Source: Bacillota bacterium (GTDB taxonomy: Bacteria > Bacillota > Desulfotomaculia > Desulfotomaculales > Desulfotomaculaceae). Taken from it: a stretch of 10,651 nt of DNA. Shown here piece after piece: positions 1-6,441 of this stretch. A model generated the notes under the pieces. It was given only the letters and a program-made list of their open reading frames with translations. It was not told the origin of the DNA and ran no database searches. Within the stretch, counting starts at the first letter, position 1. The number at the start of each line of letters is the position of its first letter. Position numbers and translations under genes: made by a program. The stretch is taken from positions 1 to 10,651 of the forward strand of contig JAMCWI010000022.1 in NCBI GenBank assembly GCA_023481335.1, in the 5' to 3' direction.

Positions 1-994
1 TTTGCAAAAACTGTTGGCCCAAATGGTAAAAGAAGGGGTCAAGGGTGTGGCCATGGAAGTATCTTCCCATGCCCTGGCACTCAACCGGGTGGCCGGGGTG
101 GCCTATGACCTGGCGGTATTCACAAATATCACCCAGGACCACTTGGATTTCCACGGCACCATGGAAGAATACCTGGCAGCCAAAGCCAAACTCTTTGCCA
201 TGGATATTAAGGCTGCCGTGATCAACGGTGACGATCCTGCGGCAGAGCATCTGATTAAAGCCAGCCGGGGTAAAGTCTACACCTATGCCATTGACCGGGA
301 AGCCGATGTCAAGGCCAAGGATATTGAAGTAAGTGCCCGGGGCGTCAGCTTTACCGCCAGCGGGCCCTGGGGAGAACACACACTGTCGTTGAAATTAACC
401 GGACGTTTTAATGTATATAACACCCTGGCGGCCTATACCGCCGGCATGGCCCTGGGCTTACCGGGGGCGGCTGTCAAAGCGGCTCTGGAAAATGTAGCCG
501 GGGTTGCCGGGCGGTTTGAACCGGTCGATCAAGGTCAGGAATTTGCGGTAATTGTGGACTATGCCCATACGCCGGACGGATTGGAAAACATTTTGACCAC
601 CGCCAGGCAAATTACCGGCGGCCGGTTGATCGCGGCAGCCTTATGCGGCGGCGATCGTGACCGCACCAAGCGTCCCATTATGGGTGAAATTGCCGCCAAG
701 TACAGCGACCTGGCGGTGGTGACCTCGGATAACCCCCGCACCGAAGACCCCGCAAGAATTATCGAGGATGTGGTGGAGGGCGTCACCCGGATTGCCTCAC
801 CGGAAAACTATCTGGTTATTCAGGATCGCCGGGAGGCCATCAACCGGGCCATTGAAATTGCCCGGGAAGGTGATGTGGTGGTGATTGCCGGCAAGGGGCA
901 TGAGGATTATCAGATTATCGGCACCACCAAGCATCCCTTTGATGACCGGTTGGTGGCCAAAGAAGCCTTAGGCCGCCGTCAGGAACAGCAGTAA
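1..994 (+). CDS. murE: MurE, UDP-MurNAc-tripeptide ligase (5'-truncated by window edge)
   Basis: Cytoplasmic ATP-dependent ligase that adds the third amino acid to UDP-MurNAc-L-Ala-D-Glu. About 330 C-terminal residues are visible. A full MurE has about 490, so the N-terminal UDP-binding domain and the ATP P-loop lie upstream. Visible landmarks: MEVSSHALALNRV near residues 18-30, NITQDHLDFHG, and the AAK lysine at residue 61 that is carbamylated in the family. HTPDGLENIL follows, then DNPR (codons 728-739), the motif known to select meso-diaminopimelate rather than L-lysine. The C-terminus has AGKGHEDYQ. The TTG at base 2 is only an internal Leu codon (…LQKLLAQMV…), not a start. The gene ends with TAA and is followed 38 bp later by murF. 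Identity is very secure; DAP specificity is inferred from the motif. Confidence 0.96.
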   Translation, partial: LQKLLAQMVKEGVKGVAMEVSSHALALNRVAGVAYDLAVFTNITQDHLDFHGTMEEYLAAKAKLFAMDIKAAVINGDDPAAEHLIKASRGKVYTYAIDREADVKAKDIEVSARGVSFTASGPWGEHTLSLKLTGRFNVYNTLAAYTAGMALGLPGAAVKAALENVAGVAGRFEPVDQGQEFAVIVDYAHTPDGLENILTTARQITGGRLIAAALCGGDRDRTKRPIMGEIAAKYSDLAVVTSDNPRTEDPARIIEDVVEGVTRIASPENYLVIQDRREAINRAIEIAREGDVVVIAGKGHEDYQIIGTTKHPFDDRLVAKEALGRRQEQQ

Positions 995-1032
995 AAAGTT
1001 AGGATTCAGAGGCAGGAAGGGATCGGTAAAGT

Positions 1033-2421
1033 ATGCTACCCTATACCATAGATAAAATTGCCGAAGTTACCGGGGGCACCCTCCTGCAGGGGGACCCGGC
1101 CGCCCAACCGGCAGGGGTCTGCACCGACAGCCGGCGGACAAAGAACGGCGACCTGTTTGTTGCCTTGAAGGGGCGGCAAGCCGACGGACATGAATTTGTG
1201 GCCAAGGCTTTGGAGCAGGGGGCCGCTGCCCTGCTGGTTTCTCAAAAAATCCAGGATGTTCCGGCTGGGGTGCCGGCGGTCTTGGTGACAGATACCCTGC
1301 AGGCGCTGCAGCAGTTGGCCGTCCATAACAGGGCCAGACTAAACATTCCGGTGGTGGCGGTGACCGGCAGCAACGGTAAGACCTCCACCAAGGATATGAT
1401 TGCTTCGGTGTTGAATACCCGTTACAATACGTTAAAGACAGAGGGCAATTACAACAACGAATTGGGGCTTCCTTTGACACTGCTGAACCTGACGGAAAAA
1501 CATGAGGCTGCAGTGGTTGAAATGGGCATGCGGGGACCGGGAGAAATTGATTTTCTGGCCCGGCTGGCCAAACCCACCGGGGCGGTGATCACCAATATCG
1601 GGGAAGCGCATCTGGAGCGGCTGGGCTCGGTTAAAAACATTGCCCTGGCAAAAACCGAGATGCTGGAGCATATCGGGGAAGCGGGCTTTGCCATCCTCAA
1701 TGCCGACAGCCCGTTCCTCCGGGAACTGGCAAGTCGCTGCAGGGGGAAAGTCTGGCTGTATTCCCTGCAGGGCCCGGCTGACATCCGGGGAAGCAGCCTG
1801 CGGCCGGAAGGCAGCGGCATTCGATACCAAATTGAATATCCCGGGGGTCAAGGGGAAATTCGCTTGCCGGTGCCGGGCAGTCACAATGTCATGAACAGTA
1901 TGGCGGCGGTGGGCGTTGGCCTGCAGTTGGGCCTGCAGTTCGAAGAAATCGCCCGGGGGTTGGCCCGGGCAGCCCTCACCCATATGAGGCTGGAAATTGT
2001 AAACCTTAACGCCATGACGGTCATTAACGATACCTACAATGCCAATCCCTCTTCTGCCAAAGCAGCCCTGCAGGTGCTGCAGGAGACCGCAGCAGGCCGT
2101 AAGATCGCGGTACTGGGAAATATGTTTGAACTTGGTGCATTGGAGCAGTCAGGACACCGGGAAGTAGGAGAAGCGGCGGCGGATTTGGCGGTTGACTACC
2201 TGGTAACGGTGGGCAACCTGGCCCAATGGATCGCCCAGGGGGGGCGAAAGGCCGGGCTGGCCACAGAGAAAATCCGCCAGTGTGAAAACAATGCGGAGGC
2301 AGTAAAAGTTTTAAAGGATATTCTAAAACCCGGCGACACAATTTTAGTCAAAGGTTCACGCGGCATGCGGATGGAAGAGATCGTGAAAGAACTGATTAAC
2401 ATCATTGGAGAGAAACCGTGA
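1033..2421 (+). CDS. murF: MurF, UDP-MurNAc-tripeptide:D-Ala-D-Ala ligase
   Basis: Cytoplasmic Mur ligase that joins the D-Ala-D-Ala dipeptide to UDP-MurNAc-tripeptide, completing the pentapeptide precursor. The protein has 462 residues, normal for the family. Residues 1-105 form the MurE/F-type N-terminal domain (TDSR near 31, GDLFVALKG). The ATP P-loop TGSNGKTS is at 111-118 with Lys116. NYNNELGLPLTLL and EMGMRGPGEI follow. Lys207 in LAKTEM is the expected carbamylated lysine. NDTYNANPSS and VLVKGSRGMRMEEIV mark the central and C-terminal domains. The ATG start is preceded by AGGAAGG at 1014-1020. Its order after murE matches the pathway and the usual cluster. No frameshift or missing motif is seen. 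Confidence 0.97.
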   Translation: MLPYTIDKIAEVTGGTLLQGDPAAQPAGVCTDSRRTKNGDLFVALKGRQADGHEFVAKALEQGAAALLVSQKIQDVPAGVPAVLVTDTLQALQQLAVHNRARLNIPVVAVTGSNGKTSTKDMIASVLNTRYNTLKTEGNYNNELGLPLTLLNLTEKHEAAVVEMGMRGPGEIDFLARLAKPTGAVITNIGEAHLERLGSVKNIALAKTEMLEHIGEAGFAILNADSPFLRELASRCRGKVWLYSLQGPADIRGSSLRPEGSGIRYQIEYPGGQGEIRLPVPGSHNVMNSMAAVGVGLQLGLQFEEIARGLARAALTHMRLEIVNLNAMTVINDTYNANPSSAKAALQVLQETAAGRKIAVLGNMFELGALEQSGHREVGEAAADLAVDYLVTVGNLAQWIAQGGRKAGLATEKIRQCENNAEAVKVLKDILKPGDTILVKGSRGMRMEEIVKELINIIGEKP

Positions 2422-2449
2422 GCATTAGAGGCTGGTTTAAATAATTCCC

Positions 2450-2484
2450 ACTTCTAACCTCTAACCTCTCACTTCTCACCTCTC
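2450..2484 (+). repeat. Five tandem 7-bp pyrimidine-rich units before mraY
   Basis: Five consecutive heptamers fill this stretch with no gaps: ACTTCTA, ACCTCTA, ACCTCTC, ACTTCTC, ACCTCTC (consensus AcYTCTM). The array ends at base 2484 and the mraY Shine-Dalgarno sequence AAAAGGGAGG starts at 2485. The rest of the 80-bp murF-mraY gap (2422-2449) holds nothing recognised. A 7-bp match, TTAGAGG at 2425-2431 against CCTCTAA at 2458-2464, could pair across 26 nt. The array's CCTC runs are complementary to the GAGG of the adjacent Shine-Dalgarno, so pairing between them is possible. The unit count is directly visible; any function is inference. Such arrays usually vary in copy number by slippage. 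Confidence 0.75.
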
Positions 2485-2501
2485 AAAAGGGAGGCATAAA
2501 A

Positions 2502-3506
2502 ATGGATTATACCGTGGTTTGGCTGGCCGCAGGGATTAGTTTACTGGTTACCCTGGCCCTGGGCCCCATTGCCATACCTCTTCTTAGAAGATTAAAATTC
2601 GGGCAGACCATCCGGGCAGAGGGACCTTCCGGTCATATGGCCAAAGCGGGCACACCCACCATGGGCGGGGTGATGTTTCTCATCGGCATTGCCGTTGCAG
2701 GTGCAGTATTATTAAGGAGCAACATTCCGGGCCGGGCCGAGGGTTTGGTGGTGTTAGCCGTTACCCTGGGTTACGGTCTGATCGGCTTTTTGGATGATTA
2801 TATTAAAGTGGTGCTAAAAAGGAATTTGGGCCTCAAAGCCAGGGAAAAAATCCTCGGCCAACTGATGATCGCCACGGCCTTGGCGGTCATTGCCGTGTTT
2901 CAACTGGGGAGAGGCACCGACTATGTGATTCCCTTTTCCGGCTTCTTGACACCGGGAGGCATTGCAGTTGACATGGGGTGGTGGCCCTTTTTCGGCCTTA
3001 CGGTGCTTGTGCTGCTGGGAACCAGCAACGGGGTCAATTTAACCGACGGCCTGGACGGCCTGGCTGCCGGTGCCACGGTTTTTACCTCCGCAGCCTTTGT
3101 GCTGCTGGCGCTGCTAAGCGGCAAGGTGGGCACCGCCATTGTACTGGCAGCGGTGGCAGGCGGCTGCCTGGGTTTCCTGTTTTACAACCGGCACCCGGCC
3201 AAAGTCTTTATGGGAGATACCGGTTCCCTGGCTCTGGGAGGTGCCCTGGGAGCCGCTGCGGTTGTTACCCGCAGTGAACTGCTGCTGGTCATCATTGGCG
3301 GACTGTATGTGCTGGAAACCCTCTCGGTGATTATCCAGGTGATCTCATTCAAGACCACCGGTAAGCGTATTTTTCGCATGAGCCCGCTGCATCATCATTT
3401 CGAGCTTTCGGGCTGGTCGGAAAAAAAAGTGGTGGTTTCCTTTTGGCTGATCAGCTTTCTGTTTTCTGTCATGGGTCTGTTGGGTGGCTTTGGGATAATT
3501 TTTTAG
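2502..3506 (+). CDS. mraY: MraY, phospho-MurNAc-pentapeptide translocase
   Basis: Integral membrane enzyme that transfers phospho-MurNAc-pentapeptide from UDP to undecaprenyl phosphate on the inner membrane face, giving lipid I. The protein has 334 residues, within the family range, with about ten hydrophobic segments. Diagnostic motifs are GHMAKAGTPTMGG near residues 43-56, the Asp pair in FLDDYIK (Asp98-Asp99) and NGVNLTDGLDGLA (Asn176, Asn179, Asp182, Asp185). FMGDTGSLALGG and the HHHFE box (His297-299) follow. These are the Mg2+ and nucleotide-binding elements of the polyprenyl-phosphate HexNAc-1-P transferase family. The ATG has a strong site, AAAAGGGAGG (2485-2494). The stop codon overlaps a partial intergenic repeat. 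No abnormal residue is seen. Confidence 0.97.
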   Translation: MDYTVVWLAAGISLLVTLALGPIAIPLLRRLKFGQTIRAEGPSGHMAKAGTPTMGGVMFLIGIAVAGAVLLRSNIPGRAEGLVVLAVTLGYGLIGFLDDYIKVVLKRNLGLKAREKILGQLMIATALAVIAVFQLGRGTDYVIPFSGFLTPGGIAVDMGWWPFFGLTVLVLLGTSNGVNLTDGLDGLAAGATVFTSAAFVLLALLSGKVGTAIVLAAVAGGCLGFLFYNRHPAKVFMGDTGSLALGGALGAAAVVTRSELLLVIIGGLYVLETLSVIIQVISFKTTGKRIFRMSPLHHHFELSGWSEKKVVVSFWLISFLFSVMGLLGGFGIIF

Positions 3507-3524
3507 GGTATTTTCTTTGGGGTC
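3505..3524 (+). repeat. Partial copy of the murD-ftsW repeat unit after mraY
   Basis: The sequence AGGGTATTTTCTTTGGGGTC closely resembles the core of the units found at 4967-5135, for example AGGGTAATCCTTTGGGGTC in the second forward unit. As there, it starts at the TAG stop codon of the upstream gene. Only about 20 bp are recognisable, and downstream the similarity is lost in CCGGCCCTCAGCCCTCAAC, which itself contains two near-identical heptamers (CCCTCAG, CCCTCAA at 3528-3541). The rest of the 99-bp mraY-murD gap is AT-rich with no convincing promoter. Confidence 0.5.
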
Positions 3525-3590
3525 CGGCCCTCAGCCCTCAACTTTAAATGTTTTTAGAATTGGTCATATGCGAACTACTTTTAGTTGAAA

Positions 3591-3597
3591 AAAGGAG
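3591..3597 (+). promoter_or_regulatory. murD ribosome binding site that fixes the GTG start
   Basis: AAAGGAG lies 8 nt before the GTG at 3606. An in-frame TTG at 3585 lies upstream of this site and would place the Shine-Dalgarno inside the coding region, so the shorter reading is preferred. Confidence 0.75.
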
Positions 3598-3605
3598 ATC
3601 GAAAA

Positions 3606-4967
3606 GTGGACTTAGCAGGGAAAAGAGTTTTAGTGGTGGGGGCCGGAGTGAGCGGCCAGGCGGTTTGTGAATTTTTGCTAAAAAAGGGAGCGAAGGCCAC
3701 CCTCACGGATTCCCGAACCCGGGAACAAATCGGTCCGGCAGCGGATCAACTGACCCAGAGCGGGGTTGGCCTGGTGTTGGGGGATTACCCCCAGGTTAAC
3801 CAGGCATCCTATGACCTGCTGGTTGTCAGCCCCGGGGTTCCCCTGACGGTGCCCCCTGTGGTCCAGGCAGCGGCTGCCGGGATTCCCATCCTGGGGGAAC
3901 TGGAATTGGCCTACCGGTTTGCTAAGGCACCCATCGTAGCCATTACCGGAACCAACGGCAAAACAACCACCACCTCTTTGATTGGTCAGTTGTTCCGGGA
4001 GGCAGGCTATAAAACTCTGGTGGCGGGCAATATCGGGCTGCCCTTGGTCAGTGAAATCGAAAACTATAACGCCGGCGATGTTGTGGTAGCGGAGGTTTCC
4101 AGTTTTCAGTTGGAAACCACCCATCGTTTTTCGCCCAAGGTGGCGGTGATCCTGAATATAACACCGGATCACCTTGATCGTCACGGATCCATGGAGGAGT
4201 ACATACGGGCAAAGGCACTGATTTTTGCCCACCAAAAGCCGACGGATTGGGCCGTATTAAATTATGATGACCCGGTTACCAGGGAATTGGCAAAGGATTG
4301 TCCTTTCAATGTCATATTTTTCAGCCGCCGGCATATTTTAGAAAAAGGAATTTTTATCCGAAATGACAAAATCGTCATTGCTGACGAAACCGGTTTAAGG
4401 GAAGTAACCGGCGTCGATTCTCTGCGTATCCCCGGCGGCCACAATTTAGAAAATGCTCTGGCTGCAGCAGCAGCGGGCCACGCCATGGGACTTGCCCCTG
4501 CGGATATTGCCCATACCCTGGGGAATTTTACCGGCGTTGCCCACCGGCTTGAATATGTGGCCACCCTTAAGGGTGTGGATTATGTGAATGATTCCAAGGG
4601 AACCAACCCGGATGCAGCCATAAAAGCGCTGGAGGCCTACGATGTTCCCATCGTATTAATCGCCGGGGGGAAAAATAAAGGGGTTTCCTTTCAGGAGTTT
4701 GCCAAGAAAATAAAAGAAAAGGTAAGGGTCCTCATTACGGTAGGGGTACACGGCTATCAAATTGAAGATGCAGCAAGGGAGCAGGGTTTTGCGAACATTT
4801 TCCCGGCCCAAGACTACCCCCAGGCTGTAAAATTGGCCTACCAACAGGCCCAGCCCGGCGAAGTGGTTCTCCTCTCCCCGGCCTGCACCAGCTGGGACAT
4901 GTTCAAGAACTTCGAAGAACGGGGAGAGCTGTTTAAGAAACTGGTGCTGGAGCTGGAAGATAATTAG
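3606..4967 (+). CDS. murD: MurD, UDP-MurNAc-L-Ala:D-Glu ligase
   Basis: Cytoplasmic ATP-dependent ligase adding D-glutamate to UDP-MurNAc-L-alanine. From the GTG at 3606 the protein has 453 residues (VDLAGKRVLVVGAGVSG…), the usual MurD length, with the N-terminal Rossmann-like domain starting at once. The P-loop GTNGKTT is at 115-121 (Lys119). EVSSFQLE, NITPDHLDRHG and the RAK lysine (Lys203, carbamylated in the family) follow. HRLEYV, NDSKGTN and the C-terminal signature SPACTSWDMFKNFEERG separate it from MurC, MurE and MurF. The alternative TTG start at 3585 would add seven residues encoded by the Shine-Dalgarno region. The stop codon TAG lies in the first copy of a repeated element that fills the gap to the next gene. 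Confidence 0.96.
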   Translation: MDLAGKRVLVVGAGVSGQAVCEFLLKKGAKATLTDSRTREQIGPAADQLTQSGVGLVLGDYPQVNQASYDLLVVSPGVPLTVPPVVQAAAAGIPILGELELAYRFAKAPIVAITGTNGKTTTTSLIGQLFREAGYKTLVAGNIGLPLVSEIENYNAGDVVVAEVSSFQLETTHRFSPKVAVILNITPDHLDRHGSMEEYIRAKALIFAHQKPTDWAVLNYDDPVTRELAKDCPFNVIFFSRRHILEKGIFIRNDKIVIADETGLREVTGVDSLRIPGGHNLENALAAAAAGHAMGLAPADIAHTLGNFTGVAHRLEYVATLKGVDYVNDSKGTNPDAAIKALEAYDVPIVLIAGGKNKGVSFQEFAKKIKEKVRVLITVGVHGYQIEDAAREQGFANIFPAQDYPQAVKLAYQQAQPGEVVLLSPACTSWDMFKNFEERGELFKKLVLELEDN

Positions 4968-5135
4968 ACTAAAGGGTATTCCTTATGGGTCAAGTATTTA
5001 GACTAAAGGGTAATCCTTTGGGGTCTAGTTGTTTAAATACTGGAGCTAAGAGAAAAACCTGCAAGTTTGACAACAGGACCCCAAAGAACAACCCGTGAGT
5101 CTAACAACAAGACCCCGAAGAAATACCCGTAAGGC
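4964..5135 (+). repeat. Four-copy ~35-bp repeat, two forward then two inverted
   Basis: Two direct units (about 4967-5000 and 5001-5035) share TTAGACTAAAGGGTA exactly, then diverge through CCTTTGGGGTC to a TTTA end. After a 31-bp spacer come two units in the opposite sense (about 5067-5101 and 5101-5135), recognisable by GACCCC(A/G)AAG followed by ACCCGT. CTTTGGGGTC (5016-5025) is the exact reverse complement of GACCCCAAAG (5077-5086), so the inner pair can fold into a stem. The block runs from the murD stop codon to 5 bp before the ftsW Shine-Dalgarno. The symmetry is directly seen. Whether it is a MITE-like mobile repeat, an RNA structure or a regulator target is unknown. Confidence 0.75.
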
Positions 5136-5139
5136 TAAA

Positions 5140-5146
5140 AAGGAGG
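5140..5146 (+). promoter_or_regulatory. ftsW ribosome binding site that fixes the ATG start
   Basis: AAGGAGG stands 8 nt before the ATG at 5155. An in-frame GTG at 5095 would open a 20-codon extension through the inverted repeat units, but it has no such site and its extension matches no SEDS N-terminus. Confidence 0.8.
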
Positions 5147-5154
5147 TAGAAACC

Positions 5155-6258
5155 ATGCGTTTAAAGAAGAGGCCACCTGATTTTGTTTTGTTTCTGACAG
5201 TGCTGCTTCTCTTGAGTATTGGTCTCATTATGGTCTTTTCTTCCAGCGAATATGCCACCATGGTACGATACGGTGACAGCTTCTACTTCTTTAAAAGGCA
5301 GCTGCTTTGGGCGCTCCTGGGACTGACTGCCATGTTTTTCATGATGAATTTTGATTACTTCCGTTTGAAACGCTGGATAGGGCTTATTGTATTAACCGGC
5401 TTTATTCTCTTGGTTGCAGTATTGATACCGGGTATTGGCGTTGTGGTAAACGGGGCGCGCCGGTGGATCGATATCGGATTTATGGTTTTCTCGCCGGCCG
5501 AGCTGGTAAAACTCTGTTTAATTATGTTCGTGGCCTTCGGGTTATCCAAGAAAGGTGAAAAAATAAGCTCCTTTAAGGAGGGGTTGCTGCCTTACCTGGT
5601 TTTTATGGCGCTGGCGGCGGGACTCATTTTACTGCAGCCCGACCTGGGGACAGCCATTGTATTAAGCGGCACGATCTTTATCATGTTCTTTGCGGCCGGA
5701 GCCAGGATCTCCCATCTGGGTGGACTGGCGGGCATGGGCTTGATGGCAGTGGCATTGGCCATCTACTTTGAACCCTACCGGATGAAACGTTTCCTGGCCT
5801 TTCTGGACCCGGAAGCAGACCCCCAGGGTACCGGCTATCACATCATTCAATCCCTCTATGCCCTGGGCTCCGGCGGGTTATTCGGAGTGGGTTTGGGACA
5901 AAGTAAACAAAAATTCCTTTACCTGCCGGAAAACCACACGGATTTTATTTTCGCCATTACAGGAGAGGAACTTGGCTTTATCGGGGCCTCCTTGGTGGTC
6001 TTGCTGTTCATCATGTTTGTTTGGCGCGGCCTAAAAATCGCAGTCACCTCGCCGGATCCCTTTGCCAGTTTACTGGCAGCGGGCATTACCAGCGGTATTT
6101 CCCTGCAGGCGCTGATTAACATGGGAGTTGTAACCGGCTCCATGCCGGTCACCGGCGTTCCGCTGCCCTTCATCAGCTACGGCGGCACCTCCCTGCTCTT
6201 TACCCTCATAGGAATCGGCATCGTCCTTAACATATCGAAATACACCACACCACGATAA
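5155..6258 (+). CDS. ftsW: FtsW/SpoVE-type SEDS peptidoglycan glycosyltransferase
   Basis: Polytopic membrane protein of the SEDS family, which polymerises lipid II into glycan strands with a partner class B PBP. From ATG 5155 it has 367 residues and about ten hydrophobic segments. Key motifs are NGARRWID in the first extracellular region, SPAELVKL, LQPDLGTA at 160-167, and PENHTDFIFAITGEELG. The Asp of HTDF (Asp263) matches the residue regarded as catalytic in FtsW/RodA. PFISYGGTS is at 338-346. FtsW and SpoVE cannot be told apart from sequence alone. The position between murD and murG is that of spoVE in Bacillus and of the single ftsW-like gene in many Clostridia, so it may serve vegetative division, spore cortex synthesis or both. 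The upstream gap holds the four-unit repeat and the downstream gap a different repeat block. Confidence 0.93.
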   Translation: MRLKKRPPDFVLFLTVLLLLSIGLIMVFSSSEYATMVRYGDSFYFFKRQLLWALLGLTAMFFMMNFDYFRLKRWIGLIVLTGFILLVAVLIPGIGVVVNGARRWIDIGFMVFSPAELVKLCLIMFVAFGLSKKGEKISSFKEGLLPYLVFMALAAGLILLQPDLGTAIVLSGTIFIMFFAAGARISHLGGLAGMGLMAVALAIYFEPYRMKRFLAFLDPEADPQGTGYHIIQSLYALGSGGLFGVGLGQSKQKFLYLPENHTDFIFAITGEELGFIGASLVVLLFIMFVWRGLKIAVTSPDPFASLLAAGITSGISLQALINMGVVTGSMPVTGVPLPFISYGGTSLLFTLIGIGIVLNISKYTTPR

Positions 6259-6259
6259 C

Positions 6260-6418
6260 TGTCAAGGGGACGGTTCCGCTGACATGTCATGGGGACGGTT
6301 CCACTGACAGTCTGAATTGACTGTCAATCAAGTGGGGACGATCCTTGACTTGAATTTGTGGGAAAGGGAAGAGCTTTTTAAAAAGACACAAGAACCGTCC
6401 CCTTGTCGTCCCCTTGTC
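6260..6418 (+). repeat. GGGGACGGTTC-type repeat block between ftsW and murG
   Basis: Two adjacent 25-bp units (6260-6284 and 6285-6309) differ at two bases. Each is TGTCA, a 15-nt core with GGGGACGGTTCC, then TGACA. A third, variant unit has TCAAG (6328-6332), TGGGGACGATC, CTTGA (6344-6348). A fourth is inverted, with ACAAG and CTTGT (6388-6392, 6402-6406) around the complement of the core. GTCCCCTTGTC then occurs twice in tandem (6397-6407, 6408-6418). CAAGGGGACGGTTC at 6263-6276 is the exact reverse complement of 6392-6405, so the block can also fold end to end. From memory, GGGGACGGTTC sequences recur in many Clostridia and resemble REP-like elements moved by Y1 (RAYT-type) transposases. 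That link is inference; no transposase is present. Confidence 0.75.
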
Positions 6419-6424
6419 TTACTT

Positions 6425-6435
6425 AGGAAGAGGTG
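6425..6435 (+). promoter_or_regulatory. murG ribosome binding site that decides the start
   Basis: AGGAAGAGGTG ends 6 nt before the GTG at 6442. Another in-frame GTG at 6433 lies inside this site. Starting at 6442 gives the family's typical beginning, (M)RAILTGGGTGGH. Confidence 0.75.
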
Positions 6436-6441
6436 AAAGTT

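Noticed and set aside
2..4. TTG at the left edge as a start codon for murE
   Set aside because: The frame is open to the edge and the residues match the interior of MurE, which needs about 160 more N-terminal residues upstream.
1432..1983. Long minus-strand open frame opposite murF (183 codons), and similar frames opposite murD (3678-4235) and murC (7803-8327)
   Set aside because: They lie antisense to intact Mur ligase genes, have no recognisable domain and no separate ribosome site. They are frame shadows of GC-rich coding DNA.
3541..3590. Possible promoter in the AT-rich stretch before murD (TAGAAT or CATATG as -10)
   Set aside because: No acceptable -35 box at 16-18 bp spacing for either candidate.
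4964..5135. CRISPR array
   Set aside because: Units are degenerate, adjacent without unique spacers of regular length, and occur in both orientations.
6312..6385. TTGACT boxes in the ftsW-murG gap as -35 elements
   Set aside because: No TATAAT-like box at a suitable distance; the TTGAC sequences are explained as arms of the repeat hairpins.
6385..6420. Inverted repeat copy before murG as a rho-independent terminator
   Set aside because: No T-tract follows the stem and the sequence matches the repeat family, so a terminator call is not supported.
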